A stretch of 64,000 nt of DNA from positions 2,480,001 through 2,544,000 of the forward strand of contig NZ_CP024955.1 of assembly GCF_002804065.1 (NCBI RefSeq). Reading direction: 5' to 3'. Position numbers and translations under genes: made by a program. The DNA is from Kyrpidia spormannii (GTDB taxonomy: Bacteria; Bacillota; Bacilli; Kyrpidiales; Kyrpidiaceae). The notes under the pieces were generated by a model. It saw only the letters and a list, made by a program, of their open reading frames with translations. It did not search any database and had not been told where the DNA came from. Position 1 is the first letter of the stretch; every line of letters starts with the position of its first letter. Positions 16,918 to 26,737 of the stretch are shown here, piece after piece.

Positions 16918-17981
16918 CCGACAGACACGCGTTGCAGCCGGTTCAGCAGCGCCACCGCTTTCATCGCCGCAGCCCCGCCCATTGAAATCGAATCCTCCAG
17001 GTCCTTTGGCCCAGCGGCCGCCCCGGCGACAAAAATTCCCGGCACGGGTGTGGAAACGGTGTCCAAGGGCCCCCCTTGGGTCGCCAGAAAGCCATGATCC
17101 TCCCGAGGAATGTTGAAAATACGGCTCATCTCGATCGTCCCCCGGGACGGTTCCATCCCCACCGAAAGAATAACCATGTCCATAAGGACTTCCACCGGCC
17201 GGCCCATCGTGGTGTCTTCCCCTTTGACCAGCAGCTTATCGCCTTTCCGGATGATCTCGGTCACAATCCCGCGCACGTAGTTCACTTTGTACTCTTCCTG
17301 AGCTTTCCAATAAATCTGATCTTCCCAAAACCCATACATCCGCATGTCGATGTAGAAAATAAAGACTTTTGCGTTGGGCAACATCCGCTTGATCTCGATC
17401 GATTGTTTGGAGGCGATCCCACAGCACACCTTTGAACAATATTTGTTCCCAATCTGCCGGTCCCGGGAGCCCACACATTGAATAAAAGCCACCCGCTCCG
17501 GCGGTTCACCCGTCGAAGGACGCACAATCTTGCCTTTTTTCATCATTTTTTCGGCGTCTACCAGGGTAATGACATCGTCGTACTCGTAGTAGCCGTACAT
17601 CTGGGTCTCCCGGCCGGGATCGAAATGTTGAAATCCCGTGGCGATGATGACCGCACCCACTTCTTCTTCCACCTGGGCACCATCACCCCCCGCCAGAGTC
17701 ACTCTAAACTCCCCGGCTCGCCCTTCGCTTTTGACAACCCGGGTCCCGAGCCGAACGTCCACCAAGGGATGTTTGCGAACATCTCCCAGTAATCCGGCCA
17801 TCTCTTCCTCGGTATCCCGCAGGTCGGGGGTCAAGGTGGCGTAACTCGAAGCATAGGGAGTTCCGCCCAATTCATCCCGCGGTTCCACCAGAATCGCTTT
17901 TTTTCCAAGATCGGCGACGCCCCTCGCCGCCTCCAGGCCCGCGGGCCCGCCCCCCACAATCAACACGCTATCGTTCGGCAT
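16914..17981 (-). CDS. sHdrA-like FAD / FeS subunit
   Basis: 355 residues. The N-terminal dinucleotide fold VLIVGGGPAGLEAARG binds FAD; VEPRDELGGT and VIIATGFQ follow. The HdrA-type 4Fe-4S motif is FIQCVGSRD with YCSKVCC. A second nucleotide-binding region and GIFVAGAAAGPKD close the flavin domain. At this length it lacks the N- and C-terminal ferredoxin modules of methanogen HdrA, as expected for sHdrA. The ATG at 17981 has GAAAGGGGA upstream; the open frame runs 20 codons longer without a good site. It is the core subunit of the Hdr-like complex and overlaps the next gene by four bases. Confidence 0.88.
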   Translation of the reverse strand: MPNDSVLIVGGGPAGLEAARGVADLGKKAILVEPRDELGGTPYASSYATLTPDLRDTEEEMAGLLGDVRKHPLVDVRLGTRVVKSEGRAGEFRVTLAGGDGAQVEEEVGAVIIATGFQHFDPGRETQMYGYYEYDDVITLVDAEKMMKKGKIVRPSTGEPPERVAFIQCVGSRDRQIGNKYCSKVCCGIASKQSIEIKRMLPNAKVFIFYIDMRMYGFWEDQIYWKAQEEYKVNYVRGIVTEIIRKGDKLLVKGEDTTMGRPVEVLMDMVILSVGMEPSRGTIEMSRIFNIPREDHGFLATQGGPLDTVSTPVPGIFVAGAAAGPKDLEDSISMGGAAAMKAVALLNRLQRVSVG

Positions 17982-18022
17982 ACCGGTTCCCCTTTCTGCA
18001 TCGGAATCGGAACTCAGTTGGA

Positions 18023-19225
18023 TTACATGACTGCTTCCCAAGTTAGCGTCTCCACCGCGCCGCTGCGGATTTTTTCAAGGTCTGTCTCGAATTCCGCCCA
18101 CGCCGCTTCGTGGTCGATGCCCATCTTGTTGAGAAGGGCGGCGGTATCGGTGGAATGCCAATGCAGTTGAGCCACCCGATAAGGATGAGCACCCAAAGCC
18201 AGGGCGGCGAACTGGGATTCGGACATCACCGGCACCCCGACATTCCGGTCGTGGGCCCGGGCCGCGAACTGGCTCTTGTCGAGCGACGTCACGCATCCAG
18301 TGTCGTGGGTCAACACCACATCGGGATTTGCTTCTTCTTTCATCACTTCAATCTTGCGCAAGGTCGCAAAACTCCGGGTGAAATCGCGTTCCACGAGGAT
18401 GTGTCGGAAACCAAATCCACAGCAGTCATACCACGTTGAATAATCGGCGACGTTCCCGCCCAAGGCCGTCACCACCGCCGTGACCACCGCCGTCCTCTGT
18501 CCGTTGTAAATTTCCGCGTCATAGATCGCATCCGCCCGCTGCAGTTTGTAATAGTGACAGGCTGGATGAACCGCTACTGTAATATTGGACACGTCCCGCA
18601 CCCGCCGGGCGGCCAATTGATCCCGCACCGCATACATCCATTCGCTGTAATGTACAATCTCCTCGGGCATCACGAAGGGCCGCCCGAGCTTGTGCAGGAT
18701 ATCCCGAACCTGCCGGCGCAGATTCGCGTCGTGGACCAACTCGTGACGAACCTCTTTGTAATGGCCAAAGCTGGTTCCGCAATGAATGAGGGGATAATAT
18801 CCTGTCTCATAGGCGGCGGCAAAATTCCGCATCGCCACCGCGGCTTGAGCGGCCTGGTTGGAGGTGGCAGAAGCGTAGTAATTCCACCCCGTACACGACG
18901 TTTGATCCCGGGGATCAAAATAGTCGTACCCTAGCAAACGATTAAGCCAAAAGATAGATGTGGAATAGCCCGGGATATGCCCGCACTGGCCGCAACTCTT
19001 ATGGTGCCACGTTTTTTGGAGCGGGATCTTCTTCTTCCATCCGAACTTCGTGCGCACTTCCACATAAGGTTCGGGAACCGGCTGTACAATCCATTCCCCT
19101 GCCCTCCCCAATTCCCACACCGCTTCCCGGATGTCCTCATCCGGCGCCTCGTTGGGATCGGGTTCAAACACGCGCTGAGTGTCAACTTGCAAGACTCCTC
19201 CACTTTTCGCATCCCGGTCAGGCAT
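18023..19225 (-). CDS. sHdrB-like subunit with CCG-type cluster motifs
   Basis: 400 residues. Cys-rich motifs typical of HdrB are visible: CGQCGHIPG, SCTGWNYY, HPACHYYK, DCCGFGF and HDTGCVTSLDK. These bind non-cubane 4Fe-4S clusters that break or form disulfides in HdrB. The N-terminal about 70 residues (rich in Glu, Asp and Arg) extend the usual HdrB length. The ATG at 19225 has GGAGAAAGGAG upstream. It lies between the HdrC-like and HdrA-like genes, giving the C-B-A order of sHdr operons. It probably acts on the lipoyl-bound sulfur delivered by LbpA. Confidence 0.86.
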   Translation of the reverse strand: MPDRDAKSGGVLQVDTQRVFEPDPNEAPDEDIREAVWELGRAGEWIVQPVPEPYVEVRTKFGWKKKIPLQKTWHHKSCGQCGHIPGYSTSIFWLNRLLGYDYFDPRDQTSCTGWNYYASATSNQAAQAAVAMRNFAAAYETGYYPLIHCGTSFGHYKEVRHELVHDANLRRQVRDILHKLGRPFVMPEEIVHYSEWMYAVRDQLAARRVRDVSNITVAVHPACHYYKLQRADAIYDAEIYNGQRTAVVTAVVTALGGNVADYSTWYDCCGFGFRHILVERDFTRSFATLRKIEVMKEEANPDVVLTHDTGCVTSLDKSQFAARAHDRNVGVPVMSESQFAALALGAHPYRVAQLHWHSTDTAALLNKMGIDHEAAWAEFETDLEKIRSGAVETLTWEAVM

Positions 19226-19278
19226 CGATCCTCTTCTCCTTTCTCCTCGTAACCTGACAGAGTGATTGGCGATTCCCT

Positions 19279-20055
19279 TCAGTCGAAGGCGAGACCCATC
19301 TCCTCCAGTTCGTCTTCCATCAGCTCTTCGATAATGGCGTGCAACCCCTCATCCAGGGATGCAATCATATCGAGCGCTCCGGTCATTTTCCAGATCGCAA
19401 ACAACTCCCGGGTGGTGCGCTCGTCTACCGCCCAGGAAGTCGCCGTGGTGTGCATCGTATCCGGCGGGAGCGCCTTGCGCCACGTGTCGAGGTTCCGGGA
19501 TACCTCCCGCACCTGGGGCCCCCAATCCGGAAACGCGTCTTCCTGCAACATATCCGGGGAAACCTGGGTGCCGGTGGTCATAATCTTATAAATGACCCGG
19601 GTGTATCCCGCCAATGCCTCTTGTGTCGACCGCAGGCCGTTTTTCACCGCCACTTCCCGCATAATCGTGATCAAACCACCGGGGTTATTCTTGCGCGGAC
19701 AACGCGTACAAGAGAAACATTGGGAGCAGTTCCAGACGTCTTCGTTCAACTGGACGTAGAACGTTTCAACGTCCTCTCGGGCCAGGGTTTGCGCGATCTT
19801 ACGCGGGGAAAAATCGTAAAATCGCGCCGATGGGCAGGCCGCCACACAAATCCCGCACTCATAACAGCCATATAGATAATCATGGAAGCGGGGGTCGGCC
19901 TTTACTTCCGCAAAAAGCCTCTCTTTTTCTTCCAGTGGAATTTCGGTATAGCTCAAGGTCGCCGACGGCAATCGCAGTCCCCCCTCAACCGAAATGGTTC
20001 GCCGGTGGTGCAAATGGACATCGATATTCTGTGATGAAACTGTATAATCCCACAC
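19279..20055 (-). CDS. sHdrC-like 4Fe-4S subunit, first gene of the operon
   Basis: Contains two ferredoxin motifs (CYECGICVAACP, CSQCFSCTRCP) followed by a helical C-terminus. CTRCPRKNNPGG diverges slightly from the usual second motif. The open frame starts at 20160, but the only strong Shine-Dalgarno (GAGGAGG, 5 bases away) serves a GTG at 20055, giving 258 residues and a length nearer to HdrC relatives. The ATG starts at 20160 and 20145 have no convincing pairing. It transfers electrons within the sHdr complex. The promoter lies about 300 bases upstream with a long repeat-bearing leader. Confidence 0.8.
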   Translation of the reverse strand: MWDYTVSSQNIDVHLHHRRTISVEGGLRLPSATLSYTEIPLEEKERLFAEVKADPRFHDYLYGCYECGICVAACPSARFYDFSPRKIAQTLAREDVETFYVQLNEDVWNCSQCFSCTRCPRKNNPGGLITIMREVAVKNGLRSTQEALAGYTRVIYKIMTTGTQVSPDMLQEDAFPDWGPQVREVSRNLDTWRKALPPDTMHTTATSWAVDERTTRELFAIWKMTGALDMIASLDEGLHAIIEELMEDELEEMGLAFD

Positions 20056-20247
20056 ATCGACCTCCTCTGTGAAATCTGTACATGAATAAGGTTGACTTTG
20101 GTTTGATTCAAACTCTACCTCCTTTTCCGACTCCACCGATGCCATTGAACAGCTCAACATCTCTTGATGGCAACAAATTCTAGCGCGACCGTTTCATCGT
20201 CCAGGGTGAGTCAAAGGGTGCGACCTTTGCAGGAAGGGAAATGTTTC

Positions 20248-20300
20248 ATCGAGGTGCTTCATTGAAGTGCTTCTATCGAGGTGCAACATCCAGGTGCTGT
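20248..20300 (-). repeat. Four 13-14 base tandem repeats in the sulfur-operon leader
   Basis: In the transcribed orientation the unit is GCACCTCGATGAA with small changes (GCACCTGGATGTT, GCACCTCGATAGAA, GCACTTCAATGAA, GCACCTCGATGAA). Starts on the plus strand are near 20248, 20261, 20275 and 20288. Regular spacing close to 13 bases suggests binding sites for a protein on DNA, or on the RNA leader since it is downstream of the predicted promoter. Confidence 0.75.
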
Positions 20301-20361
20301 GTGGGTACCGCTTGGTACGAGTACGATACCCGGTAGGGTTCACTGTTTATTCACGGTTTTG

Positions 20362-20390
20362 ATTATAAAGCACATTTATGGTCACGACAA
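20362..20390 (-). promoter_or_regulatory. SigA-type promoter of the sulfur operon
   Basis: On the minus strand TTGTCG (20390-20385) and TATAAT (20367-20362) are separated by exactly 17 bases. The predicted transcription start, near 20355, leaves a leader of about 300 bases before the preferred GTG at 20055. The leader carries the tandem repeats. Confidence 0.7.
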
Positions 20391-20667
20391 CCCTTTTTAT
20401 TGTTTTTTCACTTATCTGTTTTATCTGCACATCCCTTTCGCCGGAAACAAAGCGGCTGCAGCTCACCGGCAAGCCACAAGATAGACGGATTACGCCCTCA
20501 ATCTCGACACAAGTCATGGAGGCGGGATGCCGGCCCGACACGATCCCGATCCATTATGGCTTCACTTTAGACACAAACTCATTGGTGTACGTTTTCGAGA
20601 GGTCAATTTTCGCCGGATCGAGAACATTTCCATCCCCTCGGTTCGGCGAAACTGTTTGCTGCAAGCC

Positions 20668-20692
20668 AAAAAAAGGCCCGCACAAGCGGGCC
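20668..20692 (-). terminator. Rho-independent terminator of the prkA-yhbH-spoVR operon
   Basis: On the minus strand GGCCCG and CGGGCC pair around a short loop (20692-20675) and are followed by seven T (20674-20668). It lies about 185 bases past the spoVR stop. Confidence 0.85.
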
Positions 20693-20876
20693 CGGGGTGT
20701 AATGTGCAAGTTAACGGCAATGTCGATGATGGTGCCTCTTGCACTTGACGACCAAGATCTGACCTGGATGCAGACAGATGAAAATCTTCTTCGGTTTCCG
20801 CACCTATCATCACCACCTTCCCCCTGCTACATCTTATGCACCCGGAAACTGGACAGAGTGGACGATCGTTCCAGGA

Positions 20877-22301
20877 TCAAAGAAATTTTCGATGGTTCTT
20901 TTTCCCGTCATAGCTAAAAAGGATCGCCCGGCTATCCAACACTGTTTCCAGATGAACCGGACGCCCCCACAACCGATACACATAAGGGAGCGTTTTTTCC
21001 ACATACTTGACGTCCAACTCCACCCCTTCATACCGGTGCGTGAGATACAGCTCACCGTTTTGCAAGTAATCCCCGTCCTGCACGAGAATCACGGGAAATC
21101 CGCCGTTGACCCGGGCGGCGCACAGAGTGTCCCGCACTTTCTCCCAATCCGTCTCCACCACCCGCCACTCATTGCCCATCTTCTGGTAAAGATAGAGATT
21201 CAGTTCTTCCACCAGCTCTTTGGTCAAATAGTTGCGCAAAAAGGAGGTGTCTGTCTCGGTCTCCCGCACCTCAAACATCTTCGCCCGCCCTTGGCCGGGC
21301 CTCGCTCCAAAGCGCCGGCGGGCCTCCTCAGGCGGATCATTCCACCGTTTCTCGATATCCTCCCAGATGGCGAGCCCCACATAGTACGGGTTGATGGACG
21401 TCTTGGACGGAAGCACCACTCCGGAATGCATATGAGAAAAATCCACCGCTTCGTCGGAAGTGAGATCCATTTCTCTCATGATGCGCAAATGCCAGTAGGT
21501 CGCCCAGCCTTCGTTCATAATCTTCGTCTCGATCTGCGGCCAGAAATACAACATCTCGTCCCGCAGCACCGAGAGAATATCCCTTTGCCAATCTTCCAAT
21601 ACCCGGCTGTGCTCAATCAGAAACAGGACGAGATCCTTCTCCGGTTCCGGTGGAACTTTCCGCGGTATAGCCATTTCCGTCTGTTTCGCCGCCGACGGGG
21701 GCTGATCGAGCGCCCACAGATCGTCGTAGGGACTTCCTGGCTTCTCCGTTTGCTGCCCTTTCTCCCGGCGCTCCTCCCAGTCCCTGGGGCGGCGACGAAA
21801 AGTCACTGAAGGGTCGACGTGTTCCTGGATGGCGAGGGCGGCATCGAGAAACTGTTCCACCACATCTTTGCCATATTGCAGTTCGTAGCTCCGAATCCGC
21901 TCGGCACTGGATGCCATACTCTCGACCATGAACCGCGAGGTATGCGCAAAATGGGCGTTATTCTTAAAGAAATCACAATGGGCGAGAACGTGGGCCGCCA
22001 CGAGTTTATTTTGCAACAGCGAGTTGCCGTCGAGTAAAAACGCGTAACAGGGATCTGAGTTGATCACCAGTTCGTAGATCCGGCTGAGGCCAAAGTCGTA
22101 CTGCGTTTTCATGCGGTGAAATGCCTTGCCGAAACTCCAGTGGGAAAACCGGGTCGGCATCCCATACGCCCCGAAGGTGTAAACGATGTCCGCCGGGCAA
22201 ATTTCAAAGCGCATCTCATAAAAATCGAGCCCGAATCCTCGGGCGAGATCCATCATCTGTTCGATGGCCTGTTCCAGCCGGCGTATCTCTTCCCGGTTCA
22301 T
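20877..22301 (-). CDS. spoVR: SpoVR family protein
   Basis: 474 residues, the usual SpoVR length. Family segments seen: [36 protein letters not shown] near the N-terminus, [30 protein letters not shown], and [13 protein letters not shown] later. The ATG at 22301 has GGGAGGGGAGAGGG upstream and lies 13 bases after yhbH. In Bacillus SpoVR is needed for spore cortex formation. The prkA-yhbH-spoVR trio is conserved (yeaG-yeaH-ycgB in enterobacteria), where it forms a stress-related kinase module. Biochemical role unknown. Confidence 0.92.
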   Translation of the reverse strand: MNREEIRRLEQAIEQMMDLARGFGLDFYEMRFEICPADIVYTFGAYGMPTRFSHWSFGKAFHRMKTQYDFGLSRIYELVINSDPCYAFLLDGNSLLQNKLVAAHVLAHCDFFKNNAHFAHTSRFMVESMASSAERIRSYELQYGKDVVEQFLDAALAIQEHVDPSVTFRRRPRDWEERREKGQQTEKPGSPYDDLWALDQPPSAAKQTEMAIPRKVPPEPEKDLVLFLIEHSRVLEDWQRDILSVLRDEMLYFWPQIETKIMNEGWATYWHLRIMREMDLTSDEAVDFSHMHSGVVLPSKTSINPYYVGLAIWEDIEKRWNDPPEEARRRFGARPGQGRAKMFEVRETETDTSFLRNYLTKELVEELNLYLYQKMGNEWRVVETDWEKVRDTLCAARVNGGFPVILVQDGDYLQNGELYLTHRYEGVELDVKYVEKTLPYVYRLWGRPVHLETVLDSRAILFSYDGKKNHRKFL

Positions 22302-22314
22302 CCCTCTCCCCTCC

Positions 22315-23472
22315 CTAGGACGCCTGCTGATCCGCCGCCGGCGAGAAAAATGTGGTTAAAGCCTTGTAGACATCCCCTTTCTCCCGGATCAAAACCGCCC
22401 GGAACTTCGGATTGTGAATGTGGCGATAAGCACTCATCAGCGTGGAGGTCCGCTGATACTGGTTCACTTCTCCGTAGCCGAAGATGTTACATTTGTCCAT
22501 TAATTCATTGACCAGCTGGACACACCGCTCATTGTCCGAAGAGAGGTTATCCCCGTCCGAAAAATGGATCGGGTAGATGTTCCACCGCTTTACGGGATAC
22601 TCATGATCCACGAGATCCAAAGCAAGTTGGTACGCGGACGAGCAAATCGTCCCTCCGCTCTCGCCTTTGGTGAAAAATTCCGTCTCACTCACGATTTTGG
22701 CCTCAGTATGGTGGGCGATAAACACAATGTCCACCTTTTGGTACTTGGTGCGGAGAAACCGCACCGTCCAGAAAAAAAATGTCCGGGCCACGTATTTTTC
22801 AAAGACGCCCATGGATCCGGAGGTATCCATCATCGCAAGCACCACGGCGTTGGAGCGCGGTTCTTCGATCTCTTCCCAGGTCTTATATCGCAGATCGTCC
22901 GGCGAGATGTGGTGCATACCCGGCTTCCCGTGCATGGCGTTGCGCTTCAGGGTTTCGAGGATCGTCCGTTTCTTATCGATGTTCGAGGACAGTCCTTTTT
23001 TGCGCACATCATTAAATCGAATATCGGTCACTTCTGTCTCGAACTCGTCCTTGGGCTTGAGTTCCGGCAGCTCCAGATCTTTAAAAAGAACTTCCTCGAT
23101 ATCTTCCACCGACACGTCGGCCTCGTAATAGTCGATTCCCGGCTGATCGCCGGCACCCGGACCGGTTCCCGGGCCTTGGGCGGGTTCGCCGTCTCTTCCG
23201 AGCACATCGCCGGGTTTGGCGTTCCCGTCCCCGGTGCCGCCATGTGCCTGTTTTTCGTAATTGAATCGGAAACGGTACTCGTCCAGGGAACGAATCGGCA
23301 CCTTGACGATCTGCCGCCCGTCGGTCATGATGATGCTCTCCTCCGTGATGAGGTCCGGGAGATTCTTCCGGATGGCCTCTCGTACTTTGTCCCGGTGGCG
23401 CTGCTGATCCTGATAGCCTTTGCGGTGAAGGGACCAATCTTCCTTGGAAACGGTGAATCGAACCGGTGCCAC
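22315..23472 (-). CDS. yhbH: YhbH / UPF0229 family sporulation protein
   Basis: 385 residues from GTG at 23472, chosen because GGGAGGGGGAGG lies just upstream and the protein then begins like Bacillus YhbH (short N-terminus, then [16 protein letters not shown]). The frame stays open another 26 codons into prkA. A von-Willebrand-A-like region with DTSGSM (a MIDAS-type metal site) is seen at about residues 215-220, then [10 protein letters not shown] and IHFSDGDN. A Gly/Pro-rich linker lies at about 100-135. It probably works with the PrkA kinase; B. subtilis homologues are made in sporulation. Confidence 0.92.
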   Translation of the reverse strand: MAPVRFTVSKEDWSLHRKGYQDQQRHRDKVREAIRKNLPDLITEESIIMTDGRQIVKVPIRSLDEYRFRFNYEKQAHGGTGDGNAKPGDVLGRDGEPAQGPGTGPGAGDQPGIDYYEADVSVEDIEEVLFKDLELPELKPKDEFETEVTDIRFNDVRKKGLSSNIDKKRTILETLKRNAMHGKPGMHHISPDDLRYKTWEEIEEPRSNAVVLAMMDTSGSMGVFEKYVARTFFFWTVRFLRTKYQKVDIVFIAHHTEAKIVSETEFFTKGESGGTICSSAYQLALDLVDHEYPVKRWNIYPIHFSDGDNLSSDNERCVQLVNELMDKCNIFGYGEVNQYQRTSTLMSAYRHIHNPKFRAVLIREKGDVYKALTTFFSPAADQQAS

Positions 23473-23492
23473 GTTCCTCCCCCTCCCTTTCG

Positions 23493-25391
23493 CTATCGAT
23501 TGAGCAAGCTGCCGGTGTACCGCAACAATTCGTTCGCGCAGATCGGACAATACCCGTGTTCCTCGATCAACTGTTTGGTGACTTCGTTGATTTTCTTGAG
23601 TTGCTGGACATCGGGCGTCTTGGTGGAAGTGGTGATCTTCACCACATCTTTCAGGTCAGCGAACAGCTTTTTTTCGATGGCTTCCCGCAGGCGCTCGTGG
23701 GAATGGTACTCGAACTTCCGTCCCCGGCGGGCGTAGGTGGACATGCGGATCAGAATTTCCTCCCGGAACGCTTTTTTGGCGTTTTCCGAGATGCCGATTT
23801 GTTCTTCGATGGAACGCATCAGTTTTTCATCCGGATCGATTTCTTCTCCAGTGATAGGATCTTTCAATTTATGCCAATTGCAATAAGCTTCGACGTTGTC
23901 AAGGTAATTTTCAAATAGAGTCCTGGCCGATTCTTCATAGGAATAAACGAAAGCTTTTTGCACTTCTTTTTTCGCCATGTCGTCATACTCTTTGCGGGCC
24001 ACGGCGATGAAGTTGAGCAGCCGCTCCCGGTCTTCCTTGGTGATGGAGGGGTGCTGGTCAAGCCCGTCCTTCAGCGCGCGCAGGACGTCCAGAGCATTGA
24101 TGCATGGAGTATCCCGCCGAATCAGCGCACTGGAGATCCGGTTGATGACATACCGGGGATCGATGCCGGACATGCCTTCATCCGGAGCTTCCTGGCGCAG
24201 CTCTTCAATATCCTTTTCCTTAAACCCCTCCACCGTCTCCCCGTCGTACAGGCGCATTTTTTTCACCAGATCCATACCTTGTTTCTTGGAGTCCCGGAGC
24301 CGCGTGAGCACCGAGAAAATCGCTGCCGTCCGCAGGGCGTGGGGGGCGATGTGCACATCCCTCAGATCACTCTGGCGCACTAGTTTTTCGTAGATCCGCA
24401 CTTCTTCAGAGATGCGCAGGTTATACGGAATCGGCATGACGATTATCCTGGATTGCAGGGCTTCATTTTTCTTGTTCGCGATAAACGCCCGGTACTCCGC
24501 CTCGTTGGTATGGGCGATGATCATTTCGTCCGCGGAAATGAGCGCAAACCGCCCGGCTTTAAAATTTCCTTCTTGGGTGAGAGAAAGCAGATGCCAGAGA
24601 AACTTTTCATCGCATTTCAACATCTCCTGGAACTCCATCAGGCCGCGATTGGCTTTGTTGAGTTCCCCGTCGAATCGATAAGCCCGGGGGTCGGACTCGG
24701 ACCCGTACTCGGAAATGGTGGAAAAGTCGATGCTGCCGGTGAGATCGGCGATGTCCTGGGACTTTGGGTCCGAAGGGCTGAAAGTGCCGATTCCCACCCG
24801 ATCGTCTTCGGAAAGGAGCACCCGCTCCACGGGCACTTCCTCCACTCGGTTGTTGTACTCATCCTGGACCCGCAAGCGGCACGCGGGGCACAAGGTCCCT
24901 TCGATCTTGATCCCGAACTCCTGTTCAAAGTCCGACCGGAGTTCCGGAGGGATCAAGTGCAGGGGTTCCTCATGCATGGGGCACCCCTTGATTCCATACA
25001 ACTCTCCTTCCTCGGTGCGGGAGAATTGCTCCAGGCCGCGCTTGAGCATGGTCACGATGGTGGATTTGCCCCCGCTGACCGGACCCATCAAAAGCAGGAT
25101 CCGCTTTCTGACGTCCAGACGCCGGGCGGCCGAATGAAAATATTCCTCCACCAACCGTTCGATCGCGGAATCCAAGCCGAAAATTTCTCGTTCAAAGAAT
25201 TTATAGTGTTTCCTTCCCTGCTCGTCGGTCTGCACACCGGCAGAGGCGATCATCTGATATATACGGGAGTGCGCAGACTGCGCAACGTGCGGTTTGGCTC
25301 GGACGATGTCGAGATAGTCTCGGAATGTGCCCTCCCAACGGAGTTGCTCTTCACGAGCCCGGTATTCCGACAGGCGGTCTAAGATGTCCAT
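23493..25391 (-). CDS. prkA: PrkA serine protein kinase / AAA+ protein
   Basis: 632 residues, standard for PrkA (YeaG). The N-terminal AAA region has a Walker A-type segment [14 protein letters not shown] (about 92-105) and a Cys pair (CPMHEEP, CPACR). The PrkA kinase C-terminal domain follows ([20 protein letters not shown]). The ATG at 25391 has GGGGGAG upstream. It is the first gene of the operon with yhbH and spoVR. In Bacillus the protein acts in the mother cell during sporulation; both ATP-dependent protease-like and kinase activities have been described for the family. Confidence 0.93.
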   Translation of the reverse strand: MDILDRLSEYRAREEQLRWEGTFRDYLDIVRAKPHVAQSAHSRIYQMIASAGVQTDEQGRKHYKFFEREIFGLDSAIERLVEEYFHSAARRLDVRKRILLLMGPVSGGKSTIVTMLKRGLEQFSRTEEGELYGIKGCPMHEEPLHLIPPELRSDFEQEFGIKIEGTLCPACRLRVQDEYNNRVEEVPVERVLLSEDDRVGIGTFSPSDPKSQDIADLTGSIDFSTISEYGSESDPRAYRFDGELNKANRGLMEFQEMLKCDEKFLWHLLSLTQEGNFKAGRFALISADEMIIAHTNEAEYRAFIANKKNEALQSRIIVMPIPYNLRISEEVRIYEKLVRQSDLRDVHIAPHALRTAAIFSVLTRLRDSKKQGMDLVKKMRLYDGETVEGFKEKDIEELRQEAPDEGMSGIDPRYVINRISSALIRRDTPCINALDVLRALKDGLDQHPSITKEDRERLLNFIAVARKEYDDMAKKEVQKAFVYSYEESARTLFENYLDNVEAYCNWHKLKDPITGEEIDPDEKLMRSIEEQIGISENAKKAFREEILIRMSTYARRGRKFEYHSHERLREAIEKKLFADLKDVVKITTSTKTPDVQQLKKINEVTKQLIEEHGYCPICANELLRYTGSLLNR

Positions 25392-25512
25392 GATGTCTCC
25401 CCCTTTTCATCGGGCTCTTGCCCCGATCCTTTCCGGAAGGGTTGTGATTCTGTAAAATATATTCATGTCCGTTAGTCTGGTAGCACCGGTCCCGTCGTCC
25501 TGGGTCACAAAG

Positions 25513-25541
25513 TTGACAACGTCCTACGTATTCCATATATA
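25513..25541 (+). promoter_or_regulatory. SigA-type promoter for the transglutaminase gene
   Basis: TTGACA (25513-25518), 17 bases, TATATA (25536-25541). The predicted start of transcription is about 25548, 40 bases before the preferred TTG start codon. It is divergent from prkA. Confidence 0.75.
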
Positions 25542-25588
25542 TGCGGCGCGATGAGTCCTGTTGCCGGCGAACCGGAGGTGGCTGCCCA

Positions 25589-26737
25589 TTGGACCATAAT
25601 TGGATCACTCTCATTGCGGGCTTTTTACTGCTATCTCCCATTGTCATCGGCTTGTGGCGCGGGTTGCCGGGTGAATTGGAATTGATGAAGTACAGTATTC
25701 GCTCGGCACTCGGATCTGTGCAGTGGATTCTGGCGTCCCTGGCCGCCCTGTGGCTTTTGCGGACGGTGGTTGCCCAAAACGCCTGGGGCATCCCTCAGTT
25801 GCAGTGGATCAGCCGTCAGCTTCACGGAAGTTTGATCGCGTGGGCCGTGGCGGTTCCGGTGACCGCGTTCTTGTTTTCGTGGATTTTGGATTTGTTGGCC
25901 CAACCGGTGATCGGCCTGGCCGTGGGCGTCCTTCACCGATTGCAGGGGTTGGCCTCTCGGCTGCCCAGAACGTTGAACCATGCCCTGGGTGGTCTTCTCC
26001 AGGTTCCCCGGGGCGCCCTTCACATGTTGGTGTTTGTGGCAGCCATTCATCTCATCCTGCCCTACATTCACGCCCCCACTGTAGAGGCGATGGCGAAGGA
26101 AAGTTCTTTGTACCGGTGGGCGGATACCCGGGTGGTGTCGCCGTTTCTGTCGAGCCCGATCGCGCAAAAAGTTCCTGTTCTCGGGGATCAAGCCAATCGC
26201 TGGCTGACCGAGTTAACCCAGGAGGCGGCCAACAACGCCCCGCCCGAAGCCCGGGGGTTCTTGACCTGGCAAACCCGCTTCCAATCGAATAGCCAGATCG
26301 ATGCCACGGCCGGACAGGTGGTTCAGGGAGCGCGGACAGACCGGGAAAAGGCTTACCGACTGTATCGATGGATCGGGGAACACGTGCAGTACGATAATCA
26401 AAAAGCGGCCGCCATTGAACAGGGGCAGATTCAATCGCTATCCTTCGGGGCGATACCGACGTTTAACACCGGCAAGGGCGTGTGCACCGATTACTCTGCG
26501 CTCATGGTCGCCATGGGCAGGGCCGTTGGCCTTAAGGTCAAACAAGAATTCGGTACAGCGGTGTTACCCGATGGAAGCGGCGGACCCCACGCCTGGAATG
26601 TTGTCTATTTGGCGGACGAGAAAAAATGGATCCCCTGCGACCCGACGTGGGAACAGGCGGGGAATTACTTTGACAACCCGGACTTTTATGCAACTCACCG
26701 CCCGGATCATCAGAGGGGAGTCGATGCAGCTCAATGA
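25589..26737 (+). CDS. Membrane protein: CvpA-like helices fused to a transglutaminase domain
   Basis: 382 residues from TTG at 25589, which has GGAGGTG 8 bases upstream; the ATG at 25541 lies in the -10 box and is rejected. Four to five membrane helices fill residues 1-170 (WITLIAGFLLLSPIVIGLW, LIAWAVAVPVTAFLFSWIL, MLVFVAAIHLILPY), resembling CvpA. The C-terminal transglutaminase-like domain has the triad in GVCTDYSALM (Cys), PHAWNVVY (His) and PCDPTW (Asp). The domain probably faces outside and acts on cell-wall or surface proteins. It overlaps the next small gene by 14 bases. Confidence 0.8.
   Translation: MDHNWITLIAGFLLLSPIVIGLWRGLPGELELMKYSIRSALGSVQWILASLAALWLLRTVVAQNAWGIPQLQWISRQLHGSLIAWAVAVPVTAFLFSWILDLLAQPVIGLAVGVLHRLQGLASRLPRTLNHALGGLLQVPRGALHMLVFVAAIHLILPYIHAPTVEAMAKESSLYRWADTRVVSPFLSSPIAQKVPVLGDQANRWLTELTQEAANNAPPEARGFLTWQTRFQSNSQIDATAGQVVQGARTDREKAYRLYRWIGEHVQYDNQKAAAIEQGQIQSLSFGAIPTFNTGKGVCTDYSALMVAMGRAVGLKVKQEFGTAVLPDGSGGPHAWNVVYLADEKKWIPCDPTWEQAGNYFDNPDFYATHRPDHQRGVDAAQ

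Larger units (their letters stand above)
20056..20876. other. Long non-coding gap between spoVR and the sulfur operon
   Basis: Read from right to left: the spoVR 3' trailer (20693-20876), its terminator (20668-20692), about 270 bases with nothing recognisable, the sulfur-operon promoter (20362-20390), an imperfect inverted repeat around 20303-20337, a tandem repeat (20248-20300) and the leader of the first gene. Short frames on either strand cross the terminator or have no ribosome-binding site, so I call no gene here. Confidence 0.7.

Noticed and set aside
19900-20100. TTG start behind AAAGGAGG giving an overlapping short frame in the leader of the first sulfur gene
   Set aside because: The frame is out of register with the HdrC-like protein, ends after about 60 codons and encodes nothing recognisable.
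20378-20917. 179-residue plus-strand frame in the gap before the sulfur operon
   Set aside because: It runs across the clear spoVR terminator and the operon promoter, and has no ribosome site or protein-like composition.
22315-23550. Longer YhbH start inside prkA
   Set aside because: GTG at 23472 has a strong ribosome site and gives the family-like N-terminus; the extension overlaps prkA by 58 bases.
25541-25588. ATG start at 25541 for the transglutaminase gene
   Set aside because: It coincides with the -10 box of the predicted promoter and has no ribosome site; TTG at 25589 does.
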